A stretch of DNA of 64,000 nucleotides from Rhizobium sophoriradicis (GCF_003939025.1 NZ_RQIH01000009.1:62001-126000), one strand, 5' to 3'; shown: positions 45,612 to 54,939, counted from the stretch's first letter. Notes: generated by a model not told the origin, from the sequence alone. Translations and numbers: made by a program.

Positions 45612-45900
45612 GCCGCTCCCTCTCGATCCCTCTTCTCCCCTCGGGGGTCCGAAGGACGGGTCGAGACACGTGGCTCGACCCAGGTCGGTGCCCGTAGGGC
45701 GGGTGAGGGGCCGAGGAAGCCGGTCTTTCCAAATAAAACCGATGCGAGCTTCCACCGTGTTCAGGGCGGTGGGGCGCGGCGTTACCGCTGGCGTGGCTTT
45801 TCCGTGAGGGTGTGCCGTGCGGCCCCCTCATCCGCCTGCCGGCACCTTCTCCCCGAGGGGAGAAGAGGATATGTCGTGGCCTCTCCGTTCCTCGCGTGCC
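45612..45900. repeat. Rhizobial intergenic mosaic repeat, copy 2 (split)
   Basis: One half (45612-45720) contains CCTCTTCTCCCCTCGGGGG and ends GGTGAGGGGC. The other half (45820-45900) has CCCCTCATCCGCCTGCCGG and CACCTTCTCCCCGAGGGG. About 100 bases of unrelated sequence lie between. It occupies the gap between the F0 terminator and rnhB. Confidence 0.65.
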
Positions 45901-45949
45901 CTTCAGCGGCCCGGCTTCTCATTCTGCCCGGGTTTTTCTTTGAGCAATT

Positions 45950-46639
45950 CTATTCCGAAATCAGCTCGTCCATCTCAGGCCCGTCCTCGCCCTTGCGCAA
46001 CGGCCGGAAGCTCATTCGGTGCAGGGAGCAGGGGCCGTGTTTCTCGATGCCGGCGCGGTGCTGCGCCGTGCCGTAGCCGACATGCGCGGCGAAGCCGTAA
46101 TCCGGAAAGACATTGTGGGCGCGCGCCATCATCCGGTCGCGCGTCACCTTGGCGACGATCGAGGCGGCGGCGATCGAGACCGAGCGGGCATCGCCCTTGA
46201 CCACGGCCTGCCCGGGGCAATCGAGACCGGGCGGCACGTCGAGCCCGTCGGTCAGCACGTAGCTGGCAGGAACGGCGAGGCTGCAGATGGCGCGGCGCAT
46301 GGCGTCGAGGCTTGCCTTGCGGATATCCGTCTCGTCGATGCGCGTCGAGCTGGAAGAGGCGATCGAGACGGTCGCGGTCGCGAGAATCTGCACAAACAAT
46401 TCCTCGCGCCGCTGCGCCGAAAGCTGCTTGGAATCGTTGAGGCCCTCGGGGATGCGCTTCGGATCGAGGATGACGGCGGCGGCGACGACCGGCCCGGCAA
46501 GCGGCCCGCGACCGGCCTCGTCGGCGCCCGCAACCGGCCAGTGGCCGGCCTTGCGGGCTTTGAGCTCCAGGCGGAAATCCGGCACGAGCGGAGCCGTGTC
46601 GAAAAGCAGGGGAGAATCGGGTGGCGTGCGAGGTCTCAT
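45950..46639 (-). CDS. rnhB: Ribonuclease HII
   Basis: RNase HII removes RNA primers and single ribonucleotides from DNA. The 229-residue protein shows the catalytic [11 protein letters not shown] (Asp 40, Glu 41), the LNDSKQLS segment, a third Asp in LTDGLD and the fourth acidic region near [12 protein letters not shown], then HVGYGTAQH. Length is normal. It runs leftward 166 bases downstream of the radical SAM gene. Confidence 0.96.
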   Translation of the reverse strand: MRPRTPPDSPLLFDTAPLVPDFRLELKARKAGHWPVAGADEAGRGPLAGPVVAAAVILDPKRIPEGLNDSKQLSAQRREELFVQILATATVSIASSSSTRIDETDIRKASLDAMRRAICSLAVPASYVLTDGLDVPPGLDCPGQAVVKGDARSVSIAAASIVAKVTRDRMMARAHNVFPDYGFAAHVGYGTAQHRAGIEKHGPCSLHRMSFRPLRKGEDGPEMDELISE

Positions 46640-46805
46640 GCGGCTGAACCTCGCACGCCAACCCGATTTCCCGCAAGTCCCCGGATCAGGGCGGCGGGCC
46701 GGGGACGGTCCGGCGGATGGTGGCGGTCAGGGCCATCCGCTGGAATTGCGCTCGGGGCTCGAAAACAGGGCGGTTTTTCGACGGCCGATGCGCAAATTCT
46801 TTAAA

Positions 46806-47963
46806 TCAGAGCAGCGACAGCTGTACGCCGCTGCCATCAGGCGGCACGAAAAGGTCGTCGCGCAGCGGCATACCGCGTCGCGTCAGGCCAAAACGCCTCG
46901 CCGCCATTTCGAAGCGCCGGGCGATCTGCCACGCATAGGGACCGGCGCCCTTCATGCGCTTGCCGAATTCTGCATCGTAATCCTTGCCGCCGCGCATTGA
47001 GCGCACCAGCGACATCACATGCCGGTAGCGATCGGGATAATGCTGCAGCAGCCAGTCGCGGAAGAGCGGGCTGACCTCGAGCGGCAGCCTCAGGATGACA
47101 TAGCTCGCCTCGACGGCGCCGGCCGCCTTGGCCGATTCGAGGATGCGCTCCAGCTCGTGATCGTTCAGCGCCGGGATCAGCGGGGCGGCCATCACGGCCG
47201 TTTGGATACCCGCTTCCGACAGCGTGTGAATGGTCTCCAGCCGACGCGGCGGCGTGGCGGCGCGCGGCTCCATCGTCCGGGCAAGCTTGCGGTCGAGCGT
47301 CGTCACGGAGATGCCGACGCGCACCAGGTTCTTCGCCGCCATCTCCTGCAGAATGTCGAGATCCCTGAGGATCATCGCTGACTTGGTGACGATCGAAACC
47401 GGATGGTTCGCCTTGTTCAAAACCTCGAGAATGCCGCGCATGATGCGCCATTCCTTCTCGACCGGCTGATAGGGGTCGGTATTGGTGCCGATCGCGATCG
47501 CCCGAACCTTGTAGCCCGGCTTGGCGAGCTCCCGCTCCAGCAGCTTTGCCGCATCCGGCTTGGCGAACAGCTTCGTTTCGAAATCGAGCCCCGCCGAAAG
47601 CCCCATATAGGCGTGTGTCGGCCGGGCGAAACAATAGATGCAGCCATGCTCGCAGCCGCGATAGGGATTGATCGAGCGATCGAAAGCGACGTCGGGCGAT
47701 TCGTTGCGGGTGATGGCCGTGCGCGGCTTTTCGATCTGCACCTCGGTCTTGAACGGCGGAAGCTCTTCCAGCGTCTGCCAGCCGTCGTCAAAGGTCTCCC
47801 GCTGCAGCGCCTCGAAGCGGCCGTTCGGGTTCAGCCCTGCGCCGCGCCCGCGGCGCCGGTCGACCTCGACCCTCAGCCCGGAGGATACGATCATCGCATC
47901 GGCAATATCTGCCGTATTGGCAGGCGCGAATGCGGCCTGCCCTGCCAGGGACTGCTCTCTCAT
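46806..47963 (-). CDS. Radical SAM protein, PA0069/Rv2578c type
   Basis: A 385-residue radical SAM enzyme. The 4Fe-4S cluster motif is CEHGCIYC (Cys 104, 108, 111), followed by the TIM-barrel segments AIGTNTDPYQPVE and VGISVTTLD. This family resembles spore photoproduct lyase in sequence, but its substrate is unknown. The ATG at 47963 (MREQSLAGQA) is preferred to the longer frame, which would add 29 residues without similarity. Not in an evident operon. Confidence 0.9.
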   Translation of the reverse strand: MREQSLAGQAAFAPANTADIADAMIVSSGLRVEVDRRRGRGAGLNPNGRFEALQRETFDDGWQTLEELPPFKTEVQIEKPRTAITRNESPDVAFDRSINPYRGCEHGCIYCFARPTHAYMGLSAGLDFETKLFAKPDAAKLLERELAKPGYKVRAIAIGTNTDPYQPVEKEWRIMRGILEVLNKANHPVSIVTKSAMILRDLDILQEMAAKNLVRVGISVTTLDRKLARTMEPRAATPPRRLETIHTLSEAGIQTAVMAAPLIPALNDHELERILESAKAAGAVEASYVILRLPLEVSPLFRDWLLQHYPDRYRHVMSLVRSMRGGKDYDAEFGKRMKGAGPYAWQIARRFEMAARRFGLTRRGMPLRDDLFVPPDGSGVQLSLL

Positions 47964-48102
47964 CGGATTCTCCCGCGGCGGGAAGCGATCGCCTTCGCCC
48001 GTTTTGCTGATTAAATTCCTATCGGCAAAACGGGAACAATGCAAGAACAAAATACGGAAAACGCCGCTGGCAAAAATTTGTGCGGCGCATTATGACTAGA
48101 CA

Positions 48103-48621
48103 ATGTTGACGGTTGTTCTCGAATGTCAGGATCAGGAAACCGAGCTGGCCCAGACCTTATCGGTCTTGGTGGCGGGTGCGGTGGAGGGTCTTATCAGCGA
48201 TGTGGTGGTGCTTGATCACGGCTCGCGCGACGGCACTTCGCGGGTCGCCGACGCCGCCGGCTGCCGGTTTCAGTCGCAGTGGGATATCAAGGACATCGTC
48301 GGTTCCGCCCGCGGCGACTGGCTGCTTTTCGTCGAGCCGGGTGCACGCCCGCAAGCCGGCTGGATCGACGAGATTGCCGAATATATCGCGCTCAACAAGC
48401 TGCCGGCCCGCTTCACCGCCTCGCGCGGTTACCGGCGCCCGTTTTTCGAGCGCGTCGGCCGCGCCGCGCCGCCGCTGGAGCTTGGTCTGCTGATGCCGAA
48501 AAGCCAGGCGCTTTCCGCCGCCAGGAGCGGCATGCGCCTTGCCGACTTCGTCAAGGGTCAAAAGCCGCGCAAGCTCGCGTGTGAATTGATTCCTTCCTGG
48601 GTGGCACGCGCTGCGCGGTAG
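48103..48621 (+). CDS. Small family-2 glycosyltransferase-like protein
   Basis: The 172-residue protein has the N-terminal GT2 fold: LTVVLECQDQETELAQTL, then VVVLDHGSRDGTSRVADAAG (the usual D-x-S-x-D-x-T pattern) and LLFVEPGARPQAGW in place of the usual DxD. It is shorter than typical transferases (about 250-330), so the acceptor domain is reduced. It may be a regulator or a remnant enzyme. A mosaic repeat follows its stop directly. Confidence 0.75.
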   Translation: MLTVVLECQDQETELAQTLSVLVAGAVEGLISDVVVLDHGSRDGTSRVADAAGCRFQSQWDIKDIVGSARGDWLLFVEPGARPQAGWIDEIAEYIALNKLPARFTASRGYRRPFFERVGRAAPPLELGLLMPKSQALSAARSGMRLADFVKGQKPRKLACELIPSWVARAAR

Positions 48622-48631
48622 AATACCAGAA

Positions 48632-48775
48632 GCTGCCCCTCACCCTAACCCTCTCCCCGTAAAAACGGGGCGAGGGGACGTGCCCTGCGAGACGTCAGCG
48701 GGGAACGGAGAGGTTGCGACATGTCCCCTTCGCCCCGTTTACGGGGAGAAGGTGCCGGCAGGCGGATGAGGGGCC
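48632..48775. repeat. Rhizobial intergenic mosaic repeat, copy 3
   Basis: A 144-base element with CCCCTCACCCTAACCCTCTC at one end and CACCTTCTCCCCG in inverted form (GAGAAGGTGCCGGCAGGCGG) at the other. Internal pair CCCCGTAAAAACGGGG and CCCCGTTTACGGGG. It is in the opposite orientation to copy 4. It lies between the glycosyltransferase and the next gene. Confidence 0.8.
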
Positions 48776-48978
48776 AGTCTAGGAACGACGGCGGCGATCG
48801 CACTCTCCCACCGATCGCGCAGAAGATAGCGCCCAATAAGTTTTCGCGCTATAATCCTCTCATGGCGCCGCCGAAGCGCCTCGCTTCGCAACGGATGGCC
48901 ATGGAATGCCGGTGGACGGCGGAACAGGTCAGCGAAAATCTCCTCTTCTGCCGGGTTCCCGGCGAGAGGAGGTGCGTC
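48776..48978. other. Spacer before small secreted protein, nothing recognised
   Basis: About 200 bases between the mosaic repeat and the GTG at 48979. The open frame covers it in frame with the gene downstream, but runs straight out of the repeat and gives an Arg-rich, unconserved-looking peptide. It likely contains the promoter. No clear boxes are seen. Confidence 0.4.
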
Positions 48979-49293
48979 GTGGTACGCGGTATGGTTTACG
49001 GCCTGGCGGCCGTCATATTGCCGACATTGATAATCGCGCATCCGCATTCGGCAGCGTCGCAGACGATGCTCAGTTGCGCAGGCCGATCCGACGTCGTCAA
49101 ATTCCTTGATAGGAATTTCACTGAAAAGCTCACCGCAGTCGGATTGATAAACCAGAACTCCGTTCTTGAGGTTTATGCTGCCAAAAGCGGAACCTGGACG
49201 CTCGTCGTCACCGATGTCCACGGCATAAGCTGCATCCTGCTGTCAGGGGACAGCTGGGATTCGATGCCCGCCTTGCCTGGCCTTGCCACATAA
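48979..49293 (+). CDS. Small exported protein of unknown function
   Basis: A 104-residue protein. The GTG at 48979 has GAGGAGGT five bases before it, much better than any upstream start. The N-terminus (MVRGMVYGLAAVILPTLIIAHPHSAASQ) is a signal peptide with likely cleavage after SAAS or AAS-Q. The mature ~76 residues hold two Cys (in LSCAGRSD and ISCILLSG), which may form a disulfide, and end SWDSMPALPGLAT. The pattern CxGR...Y.AKSGTWTL..TDV.GISC occurs in other rhizobial hypothetical proteins (from memory). Function unknown. Confidence 0.7.
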   Translation: MVRGMVYGLAAVILPTLIIAHPHSAASQTMLSCAGRSDVVKFLDRNFTEKLTAVGLINQNSVLEVYAAKSGTWTLVVTDVHGISCILLSGDSWDSMPALPGLAT

Positions 49294-49308
49294 AAGCCGT
49301 CCGCTTTT
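49292..49308. terminator. Weak bidirectional hairpin between convergent genes
   Basis: AAAAGC-CGTCC-GCTTTT sits across the stop of the small exported protein and 10 bases before the moaB stop. The stem is short (6 pairs) with A/T flanks on both strands. It could stop both transcripts weakly. Confidence 0.3.
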
Positions 49309-49317
49309 GCCGGCAGT

Positions 49318-49869
49318 CTACTTCGTTGCGCCGCGTTTCAGGTGCTCGTCGAGACGCGGCATGATCTCGACGAAGTTGCACGGCGTGCTGCGGTAGTCGA
49401 GCTGCCCCTTCAGAATGCCGTCCCAGGCATCCCGGCAAGCGCCGGGCGAGCCCGGCAGTGCGAAGATGAAGGTGGCATTGGCGACACCCGCCGTGGCGCG
49501 CGACTGGATCGTCGCCGTGCCGATCTTCTCGTAGGAAATGCGGTGAAAGACGGCGGAAAAACCGTCCATACGCTTTTCGAACAAGGGCTCCAGCGCCTCG
49601 GGCGTCACATCGCGACCGGTAAACCCGGTGCCGCCTGAGGTGATGACGACATCGATGTCGTCCCGTTCGGTCCAGGCCTTGACCTGCGCGGCGATTTTGT
49701 CCCGGTCGTCAGGCACGATCGCCCGGTCGACCAGCCGGTGCCCCGCTTCGGTGATCCGCGCCGCCAGCGTGTCGCCGGACTTGTCGGTTTCCGGCGTGCG
49801 GCTATCCGAGACCGTGAGGACAGCGATGCCGACGGCGATAAACGGCCGCTTTTCGTCCAGACCCGCCAT
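49318..49869 (-). CDS. moaB: Molybdenum cofactor biosynthesis protein B
   Basis: The 183-residue MoaB/MogA-fold protein (molybdopterin adenylyltransferase class). It shows LTVSDSRTPETDKSGDTL near residue 18, the ITSGGTGFTGRDVTPEAL motif near residue 77, and FALPGSPGACRDAWDGIL toward the end. The start ATG overlaps the ispE stop (TAATG), so the two are translationally coupled although not linked in pathway. Confidence 0.95.
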   Translation of the reverse strand: MAGLDEKRPFIAVGIAVLTVSDSRTPETDKSGDTLAARITEAGHRLVDRAIVPDDRDKIAAQVKAWTERDDIDVVITSGGTGFTGRDVTPEALEPLFEKRMDGFSAVFHRISYEKIGTATIQSRATAGVANATFIFALPGSPGACRDAWDGILKGQLDYRSTPCNFVEIMPRLDEHLKRGATK

Positions 49870-50762
49870 TACATGCCTCCCGAAACCGTTTCCGTCGCCT
49901 GGACATACCAGTCGGGCCGCTCGCCGTGAAGAGCTGCCGCCGCCCCTTGCGCAGCCGCCATTGTCGAAAAGATCCCGAAACAGGTGGCGCCGGAGCCGGA
50001 CATGCGGGTGATGAGCGCGCCCTGGGCCTGCAGCATCTGCGAGATCACGGTAATCTCGGGCACCAGTTCGCGCGCCGGCGGCTCCAGATCATTGCGGGCC
50101 GCACCGATCGCCGTGAGCCAGCCGCCAGTCCCGGACAGACCGCGGGCGAGATGCAGAGCCGGATTGTTCTTGCCCGCCAGCCGGCGGAAGACCTCGGGCG
50201 TCGATACGCCCTTCAGGGGATTGGCGAGCACCATGGCAAAGGCCGGCAGCTGAGGCACGGCTTCGATTCTTTCGCCGATCCCACGGGCAATCAGCGGTCG
50301 GCTCTCAAGGCACATCGGCACATCGGCGCCGAGCTTCAGCGCAAGGCTGGCAAGGGTCTCCACCGGCAAGTCCATGCCCCAGAGCCGCATCAGCCCGCGC
50401 AACGTCGCGGCCGCATCGGCCGAGCCGCCGCCGATGCCGGAAGCGATCGGCAGGTTCTTTTGAAGGTGAATATGCACAGGAAAGGCGAGGGCACCGAGCT
50501 GCTCGCGCAGGAGATCGCGTGTCCGCAGCACCAGGTTGGTGCCGTCGCCGGCAAGCGTCTCGCCGAAAGGGCCCGACAGCGTGAAAGCGTCGGCCTGCGC
50601 AGGCAGAAAGCCCAGCCGGTCGCCGCAATCGGCGAAAGTCACCAGCATGTCGAGCAGATGATAGCCATCTGCCCGCTGGCCGGTCACATGCAAGGCGAGG
50701 TTGATCTTCGCGCGCGCCTTTTCGGTGACGCCGAAAGCCTCGGCCAGGCCTTCTTCAGGCAT
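49869..50762 (-). CDS. ispE: 4-diphosphocytidyl-2-C-methyl-D-erythritol kinase
   Basis: IspE is the third-stage kinase of the MEP isoprenoid pathway. The 297-residue GHMP kinase has KARAKINLALHV near residue 15, the ATP-binding PIASGIGGGSADAAA (105-119) and the C-terminal MSGSGATCFGIF. It begins 12 bases after the TPR gene stop. The polyprenyl synthase that uses pathway products lies close upstream on the same strand. Confidence 0.96.
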   Translation of the reverse strand: MPEEGLAEAFGVTEKARAKINLALHVTGQRADGYHLLDMLVTFADCGDRLGFLPAQADAFTLSGPFGETLAGDGTNLVLRTRDLLREQLGALAFPVHIHLQKNLPIASGIGGGSADAAATLRGLMRLWGMDLPVETLASLALKLGADVPMCLESRPLIARGIGERIEAVPQLPAFAMVLANPLKGVSTPEVFRRLAGKNNPALHLARGLSGTGGWLTAIGAARNDLEPPARELVPEITVISQMLQAQGALITRMSGSGATCFGIFSTMAAAQGAAAALHGERPDWYVQATETVSGGM

Positions 50763-50774
50763 CCTTGCCGCCCG

Positions 50775-52610
50775 TCAGGATTTCTTGTCGACCGGCGGCG
50801 GGGTGACGGGCGCCGGATCTGGCTGCTTCTTGTCGGCCGCCTTGGCATCGTCGCTCGCAGGAGGCAGGCCGTTGGCGACCTTGTCCTTGATCTTCGGAAT
50901 TTCGGCGGCTTCCGGCTCGGAGGCTAGCGCCCGGTTCCACTGATAGACGGCCTCGAGCTTGCGGCCGACGCGCCAGTAGGCGTCGCCGAGATGGTCGTTG
51001 ATCGTCGCGTCGCCGGCCTTGATCTGTGCGGCCCGCTCCAGCTCGTCGACGGCATCGTCGAAGCGGTTGAGGCGGAAATAGGCCCAGCCGAGCGAATCGA
51101 TGATGTAGCCATCGTCGGGGCGAAGCTCGACGGCCTTCTTGATCATGCCGAGGCCTTCGTCGAGGTTCCGGTTCATATCGATCCAGGAATAGCCGAGATA
51201 GTTCAGCACCTGCGGCTGATCGGGATTGAGCTCGAGCGCCTTGCGGAAATTCGGCTCCGCCTGGTCCCACTTCTTCAGCCGCTCATAGGCGATGCCGCGC
51301 TGGAAGAAAACGCTCCAGTTGGCGCGGCCGGGAATCGGGCCGATCACTTGGACGGCCTTGTCGTAATTGGCGGCCATCGCCTCGTAGTCCTTGGCGTCGG
51401 AGAGCACGCTGCCATAGGCGAGGTAGCTGCGGATGTCCTTCGGGTCGGAGGCGATCAGCGCCTGCAGGTGCTTGCGCGCCTCGTCCACCTTGCCGCCCTG
51501 GGCAAGGGCAAGGCCGAGCTGAAGCTCGGAGATGCGCCGCATCGGTGAATTCTCCGGCACCTTCTTGTAGAGCGCGATGGCGCGGTCCATCTGGTTCTGT
51601 TTCTCGGCGATGCCGCCGAGCAGCACCAGCGTATCGGCGCTGTTCGGGTCGAGCGCTTTGGCCGTCTGCAGGTAGAGCGAAACGATATCCTCGGCGCCGT
51701 CGCGATTCAGCGCGCCGCCGACCGAGAACAGCACGCCGGCGGCCCCTTCTGCGGCGGTCTTGACCTGCTGTTCCTGCTTCTCGCCCTTCTCGATACTGTC
51801 GCGCAGCGCGTTCAGCGGCGCGTAATTCGGCAGCAGGTTGTCGCCGACGGAAACGGCGTCGAGCGCCTTCTGCTTGTTGCCCTGTGTTGCTTCGAGGCGG
51901 GCAAGCGCCATGACAGCCCGCATGAAGGTATCGGGCGCGGTCGCACCGCCCTCCTTGTCGAGCACGGCGTCGTTCAGATGCTTTCGGGCGGATTTCACGT
52001 CGCCGGTGGCAATGGCGATGGCGCCGGCATTGTAATTCTGGAAGATGCGGAACCAGTCCGGCCCCTTCATCTTCTCGACCATGGTGAGTGCTTCCTTGCC
52101 GCGGCCGGCGCCGACGCGGGCCCAGGCGAGCAACAGATCGTTCATCATCCGGTCGAGATCGTTCGGACCCTTGTATTTCAGGATAGCTTCGGCGCTCTTG
52201 TAGTCATCGCGGCGCACGGCATCCATGCCGCGCACGATCGTGGTGATGCGCTCGACCGAGGGATCGCCCTTCAGGTCGTTGGCATATTTGACGCCTTCCT
52301 TGATGTCGCCGTTGAGCAGCAGTGAGATCATCAGCCGCTGGCGAATCTCCGGATTGCCGGGCTCGATCTGAAGCGCCTTCTTGTAGAGTGCGATCGCCGT
52401 TTCATAATCGTGATCGACATCGGCCGTGCGTGCGGCGAGGAAGGCACCGGAGAAGGTGGTGACGCTATCGGCATTGAAGGTCTCGGTTTTGCCGGCATCG
52501 CCCGCCGTCTTGGCCGCATCCTCGGCATTCACGCCGGCGACGACGCCGAGCGAAAGAACAGCCGCCAATGCTGCGCTCGTAAGAAGACGGATGGCAATTC
52601 TCTGCCGCAT
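50775..52610 (-). CDS. Exported TPR-repeat protein
   Basis: A 611-residue protein with a signal peptide (cleavage near GVNA-ED, residue 29) and about 12 tetratricopeptide repeats. The clear ones include DYETAIALYKKALQIEPGNPE (~68-88) and a C-terminal run around NYLGYSWIDMNRNLDEGLGMIKKAVELRPDDGYIIDSLGW. The tail is Pro/Lys/Asp-rich (PDPAPVTPPPVDKKS). It is a periplasmic scaffold, perhaps in outer-membrane or cell-division work, but its partner is unknown. Between the ispB-type gene and ispE in one direction; linkage to isoprenoid synthesis is not evident. Confidence 0.87.
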   Translation of the reverse strand: MRQRIAIRLLTSAALAAVLSLGVVAGVNAEDAAKTAGDAGKTETFNADSVTTFSGAFLAARTADVDHDYETAIALYKKALQIEPGNPEIRQRLMISLLLNGDIKEGVKYANDLKGDPSVERITTIVRGMDAVRRDDYKSAEAILKYKGPNDLDRMMNDLLLAWARVGAGRGKEALTMVEKMKGPDWFRIFQNYNAGAIAIATGDVKSARKHLNDAVLDKEGGATAPDTFMRAVMALARLEATQGNKQKALDAVSVGDNLLPNYAPLNALRDSIEKGEKQEQQVKTAAEGAAGVLFSVGGALNRDGAEDIVSLYLQTAKALDPNSADTLVLLGGIAEKQNQMDRAIALYKKVPENSPMRRISELQLGLALAQGGKVDEARKHLQALIASDPKDIRSYLAYGSVLSDAKDYEAMAANYDKAVQVIGPIPGRANWSVFFQRGIAYERLKKWDQAEPNFRKALELNPDQPQVLNYLGYSWIDMNRNLDEGLGMIKKAVELRPDDGYIIDSLGWAYFRLNRFDDAVDELERAAQIKAGDATINDHLGDAYWRVGRKLEAVYQWNRALASEPEAAEIPKIKDKVANGLPPASDDAKAADKKQPDPAPVTPPPVDKKS

Positions 52611-52741
52611 AAGGAAACCTTTCTTCGAGAGCGTCCGGCCATAAGGCCGGCCGCAAATCAGTTGCGATCACTGATTCATAACAGGATGGCTTTTTTGAAG
52701 CGGCGCCGCAAGAAAATCAGGCTGCGATCGAGGATGTGTGA

Positions 52742-53782
52742 TCAGTTGACGCGCTCGATGCAGAAGTCGATCACTTCCATCAGGGCAGATTTCCACATCG
52801 TATCGGGAAGCGGCGCCAGCGCGTCGCGGGCGATCGTGCCGTAATGGACCGCCCGACCGATCGTGTCGCTGAGCGTGCCATATTTGGTGATCAGCCCCAG
52901 CGCTTTTTCGAGGTTGGCGTCTGTGCTGTTGCCGGCCTCGATCGCATCGCGCCAGAAGGCGCGTTCGTCCTGCGTGCCGCGGCGATAGGCAAGGATGACC
53001 GGCAGCGTGATTTTGCCTTCGCGGAAATCGTCACCGACATTCTTGCCGAGATCGGCGGCCTTGCCGCCGTAATCGAGCGCGTCGTCGACGAGCTGGAAGG
53101 CGAGCCCGAGATTCATGCCGTAGGATTTCAGTGCGTTGCGACCGGACCGGCCGGCTTCGGCGACGATTGGCCCGACCTCGGCGGCGGCGGCAAACAGGGC
53201 GGCCGTTTTGGCGCGAATGACGGAGAGGTAATCGTCCTCGGTCGTCTCCATGTTCTTGGCGACGGAAAGCTGCAGCACCTCGCCTTCGGCGATCACGCAA
53301 GCGGCGGAAGACAAGACGTCGAGCGCGTCGAGCGAGCCGACTTCGACCATCATGCGGAACGCCTGGCCGAGCAGGAAATCGCCGACCAGCACGCTTGCCT
53401 GGTTGCCCCAAATCATCCGTGCCGTCGATCTGCCGCGGCGCAGGTCGCTTTCGTCGACGACGTCGTCATGCAGCAGTGTCGCCGTGTGCATGAACTCGAC
53501 CGAAGTCGCGAGCTTGACGTGATTTTCGCCGCGGTAGTCGAACAGCGAGGCGGCGGCCAGCGTCAGCATCGGCCGCAGCCGCTTGCCGCCGGACGAGATC
53601 AGATGGTTGGCCACTTCGGGGATCATCTGCACGTCGGAGCCGGCCTTGGACAGAATGAGCTGGTTCACCCGCTCCATATCGGCCCTGGTAAGATCGACCA
53701 ACGGCTTTATGGATGCCAGTTTGTTTTTGCTTTCTTCAAGCGGTATGACCACGCCCAACGACCCGGACTCCTGTTCATTCAT
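52742..53782 (-). CDS. ispB: Long-chain polyprenyl diphosphate synthase
   Basis: The 346-residue E-type prenyl synthase has the first Asp-rich motif LLHDDVVDESDLRRG and the second QLVDDALDYGG. GGKRLRPML lies near residue 65 and the KTAALFAAA segment before the second motif. In alphaproteobacteria such enzymes make the octa- or decaprenyl tail of ubiquinone; chain length cannot be read with confidence, though rhizobia use Q-10. The ATG at 53782 is chosen because the open frame beyond it is antisense to the methyltransferase gene. Confidence 0.94.
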   Translation of the reverse strand: MNEQESGSLGVVIPLEESKNKLASIKPLVDLTRADMERVNQLILSKAGSDVQMIPEVANHLISSGGKRLRPMLTLAAASLFDYRGENHVKLATSVEFMHTATLLHDDVVDESDLRRGRSTARMIWGNQASVLVGDFLLGQAFRMMVEVGSLDALDVLSSAACVIAEGEVLQLSVAKNMETTEDDYLSVIRAKTAALFAAAAEVGPIVAEAGRSGRNALKSYGMNLGLAFQLVDDALDYGGKAADLGKNVGDDFREGKITLPVILAYRRGTQDERAFWRDAIEAGNSTDANLEKALGLITKYGTLSDTIGRAVHYGTIARDALAPLPDTMWKSALMEVIDFCIERVN

Positions 53783-53866
53783 TGCAGCTGACAATAGAAA
53801 GGGGCGATGGACGCGGCAAGAGGTGAATTGTCGCGCAGGGCGAAATTGGAAGGAAAATGACGGCAA

Positions 53867-54094
53867 ATGCATGAGCTTATCCGCGCCAACGACCCCGTGC
53901 TGCTCTCCTATGCCGAGAGCTTGATGAAGGATGCCGGCATTCATTGCTTCATCGCCGATCAGGGCATGAGCGTGCTGGAAGGCTCGCTCGGCATGCTGCC
54001 GCGCCGTCTGCTGGTGGATGAGGAGATGGCCGATCAGGCCCGCCGCATCCTCATCGATGCCGGTCTCGGCGGCGAATTGCGCGACAGGAAGTGA
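53867..54094 (+). CDS. DUF2007-like small protein
   Basis: A 75-residue protein: MHELIRANDPVLLSYAESLM then CFIADQGMS and LLVDEEMADQARRILIDAG. This is the DUF2007 (putative signal-transducing) fold. It is 6 bases before the methyltransferase gene, so they form a two-gene operon diverging from the polyprenyl synthase. Such DUF2007-methyltransferase pairs are common in Rhizobiales. Function unknown. Confidence 0.88.
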   Translation: MHELIRANDPVLLSYAESLMKDAGIHCFIADQGMSVLEGSLGMLPRRLLVDEEMADQARRILIDAGLGGELRDRK

Positions 54095-54100
54095 GCGGGG

Positions 54101-54898
54101 ATGACCGGCGAGCCTGCCCAAACAATCGATGCCTTCCATCGCGGCGCCTTCCACCTGGTGCAACCGCAGGGCAGGGGGCACCGCGCCGGCATGGATGCGA
54201 TGCTGCTGGCCGCACTCGTCGCCGATAACCGTCCGGTCCGGGTTGCCGATCTCGGCGCCGGCGCCGGTGCGGCCGGCCTTGCCGTCGCCTCGCGCCTTGC
54301 CGATGCTGAGGTGGTGCTGTTCGAACGCTCTGCCGAGATGGCCGCTTATGCCAGCCGCAGCATTCTGTTGCCGGAAAATGCCCATCTCGCCGGCCGCGTC
54401 AGCGTCGTCGAGGCCGATGTGACGCTGACCGCCAAGGCGCGCAATGATGCCGGCCTCACCGATGAGAGTTTCCACCACGTCATCATGAACCCGCCCTTCA
54501 ACGACGCCGGCGACCGGCGCACGCCGGATGCGCTGAAGGCCGAAGCCCATGCGATGACCGACGGCCTGTTCGAAAGCTGGATCCGCACGGCCGGCGCCAT
54601 CATGATTCCCGGCGGACAATTGTCGCTGATCGCGAGGCCCGAATCGATCGCCGAGATCGTTGACGGCTGCGGCCGGCGTTTCGGCGGCATCGAAATCACC
54701 GCCATCCATCCGCGCGAACGTGAAAACGCCGTGCGTATCCTGGTGACCGCGATCAAGGGGTCGCGGGCGCGGCTGTCGCTGCGCGCACCGCTCATCATGC
54801 ACGAAGAGGGGAGCCACAAGTTCTCCCCTCTCGTCGATGATTTCAACAATGGCCGGGCGGCCTATGCCAGGCTTCGATCTTCATCAGCCAGAGCATGA
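54101..54898 (+). CDS. N6-adenine methyltransferase, TrmN6/YfiC-like
   Basis: A 265-residue SAM-dependent methyltransferase. Motif I is VADLGAGAGAAGLAVA near residue 48. The catalytic NPPFND (near residue 130) marks N6-adenine or N5-Gln class; with HRAGMDAMLLAA at the N-terminus it matches tRNA1(Val) adenine-37 methyltransferases. The stop codon lies inside the left arm of a palindromic repeat, which suggests that insertion of the repeat reset the 3' end (SSSARA). Confidence 0.88.
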   Translation: MTGEPAQTIDAFHRGAFHLVQPQGRGHRAGMDAMLLAALVADNRPVRVADLGAGAGAAGLAVASRLADAEVVLFERSAEMAAYASRSILLPENAHLAGRVSVVEADVTLTAKARNDAGLTDESFHHVIMNPPFNDAGDRRTPDALKAEAHAMTDGLFESWIRTAGAIMIPGGQLSLIARPESIAEIVDGCGRRFGGIEITAIHPRERENAVRILVTAIKGSRARLSLRAPLIMHEEGSHKFSPLVDDFNNGRAAYARLRSSSARA

Positions 54899-54939
54899 TG
54901 CCGAAAAGTGTGAGCGGTTTTCGGACAACATCATGCTCT
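54890..54939. repeat. Rhizobial palindrome AGAGCATGATG overlapping a gene end
   Basis: AGAGCATGATG and CATCATGCTCT are perfect 11-base arms, with an inner pair CCGAAAA / TTTTCGG. It is a well-spread Rhizobium intergenic repeat. The left arm supplies the last codons and TGA stop of the methyltransferase. Confidence 0.85.

Noticed and set aside
48721..48978. N-terminal extension of the small exported protein
   Set aside because: It begins within a mosaic repeat and would bury the signal peptide 86 residues in; the GTG at 48979 has a far better ribosome site.
53783..54817. 345-residue N-terminal extension of the polyprenyl synthase
   Set aside because: This part is antisense to DUF2007 and the methyltransferase; the family starts at MNEQESG (53782).
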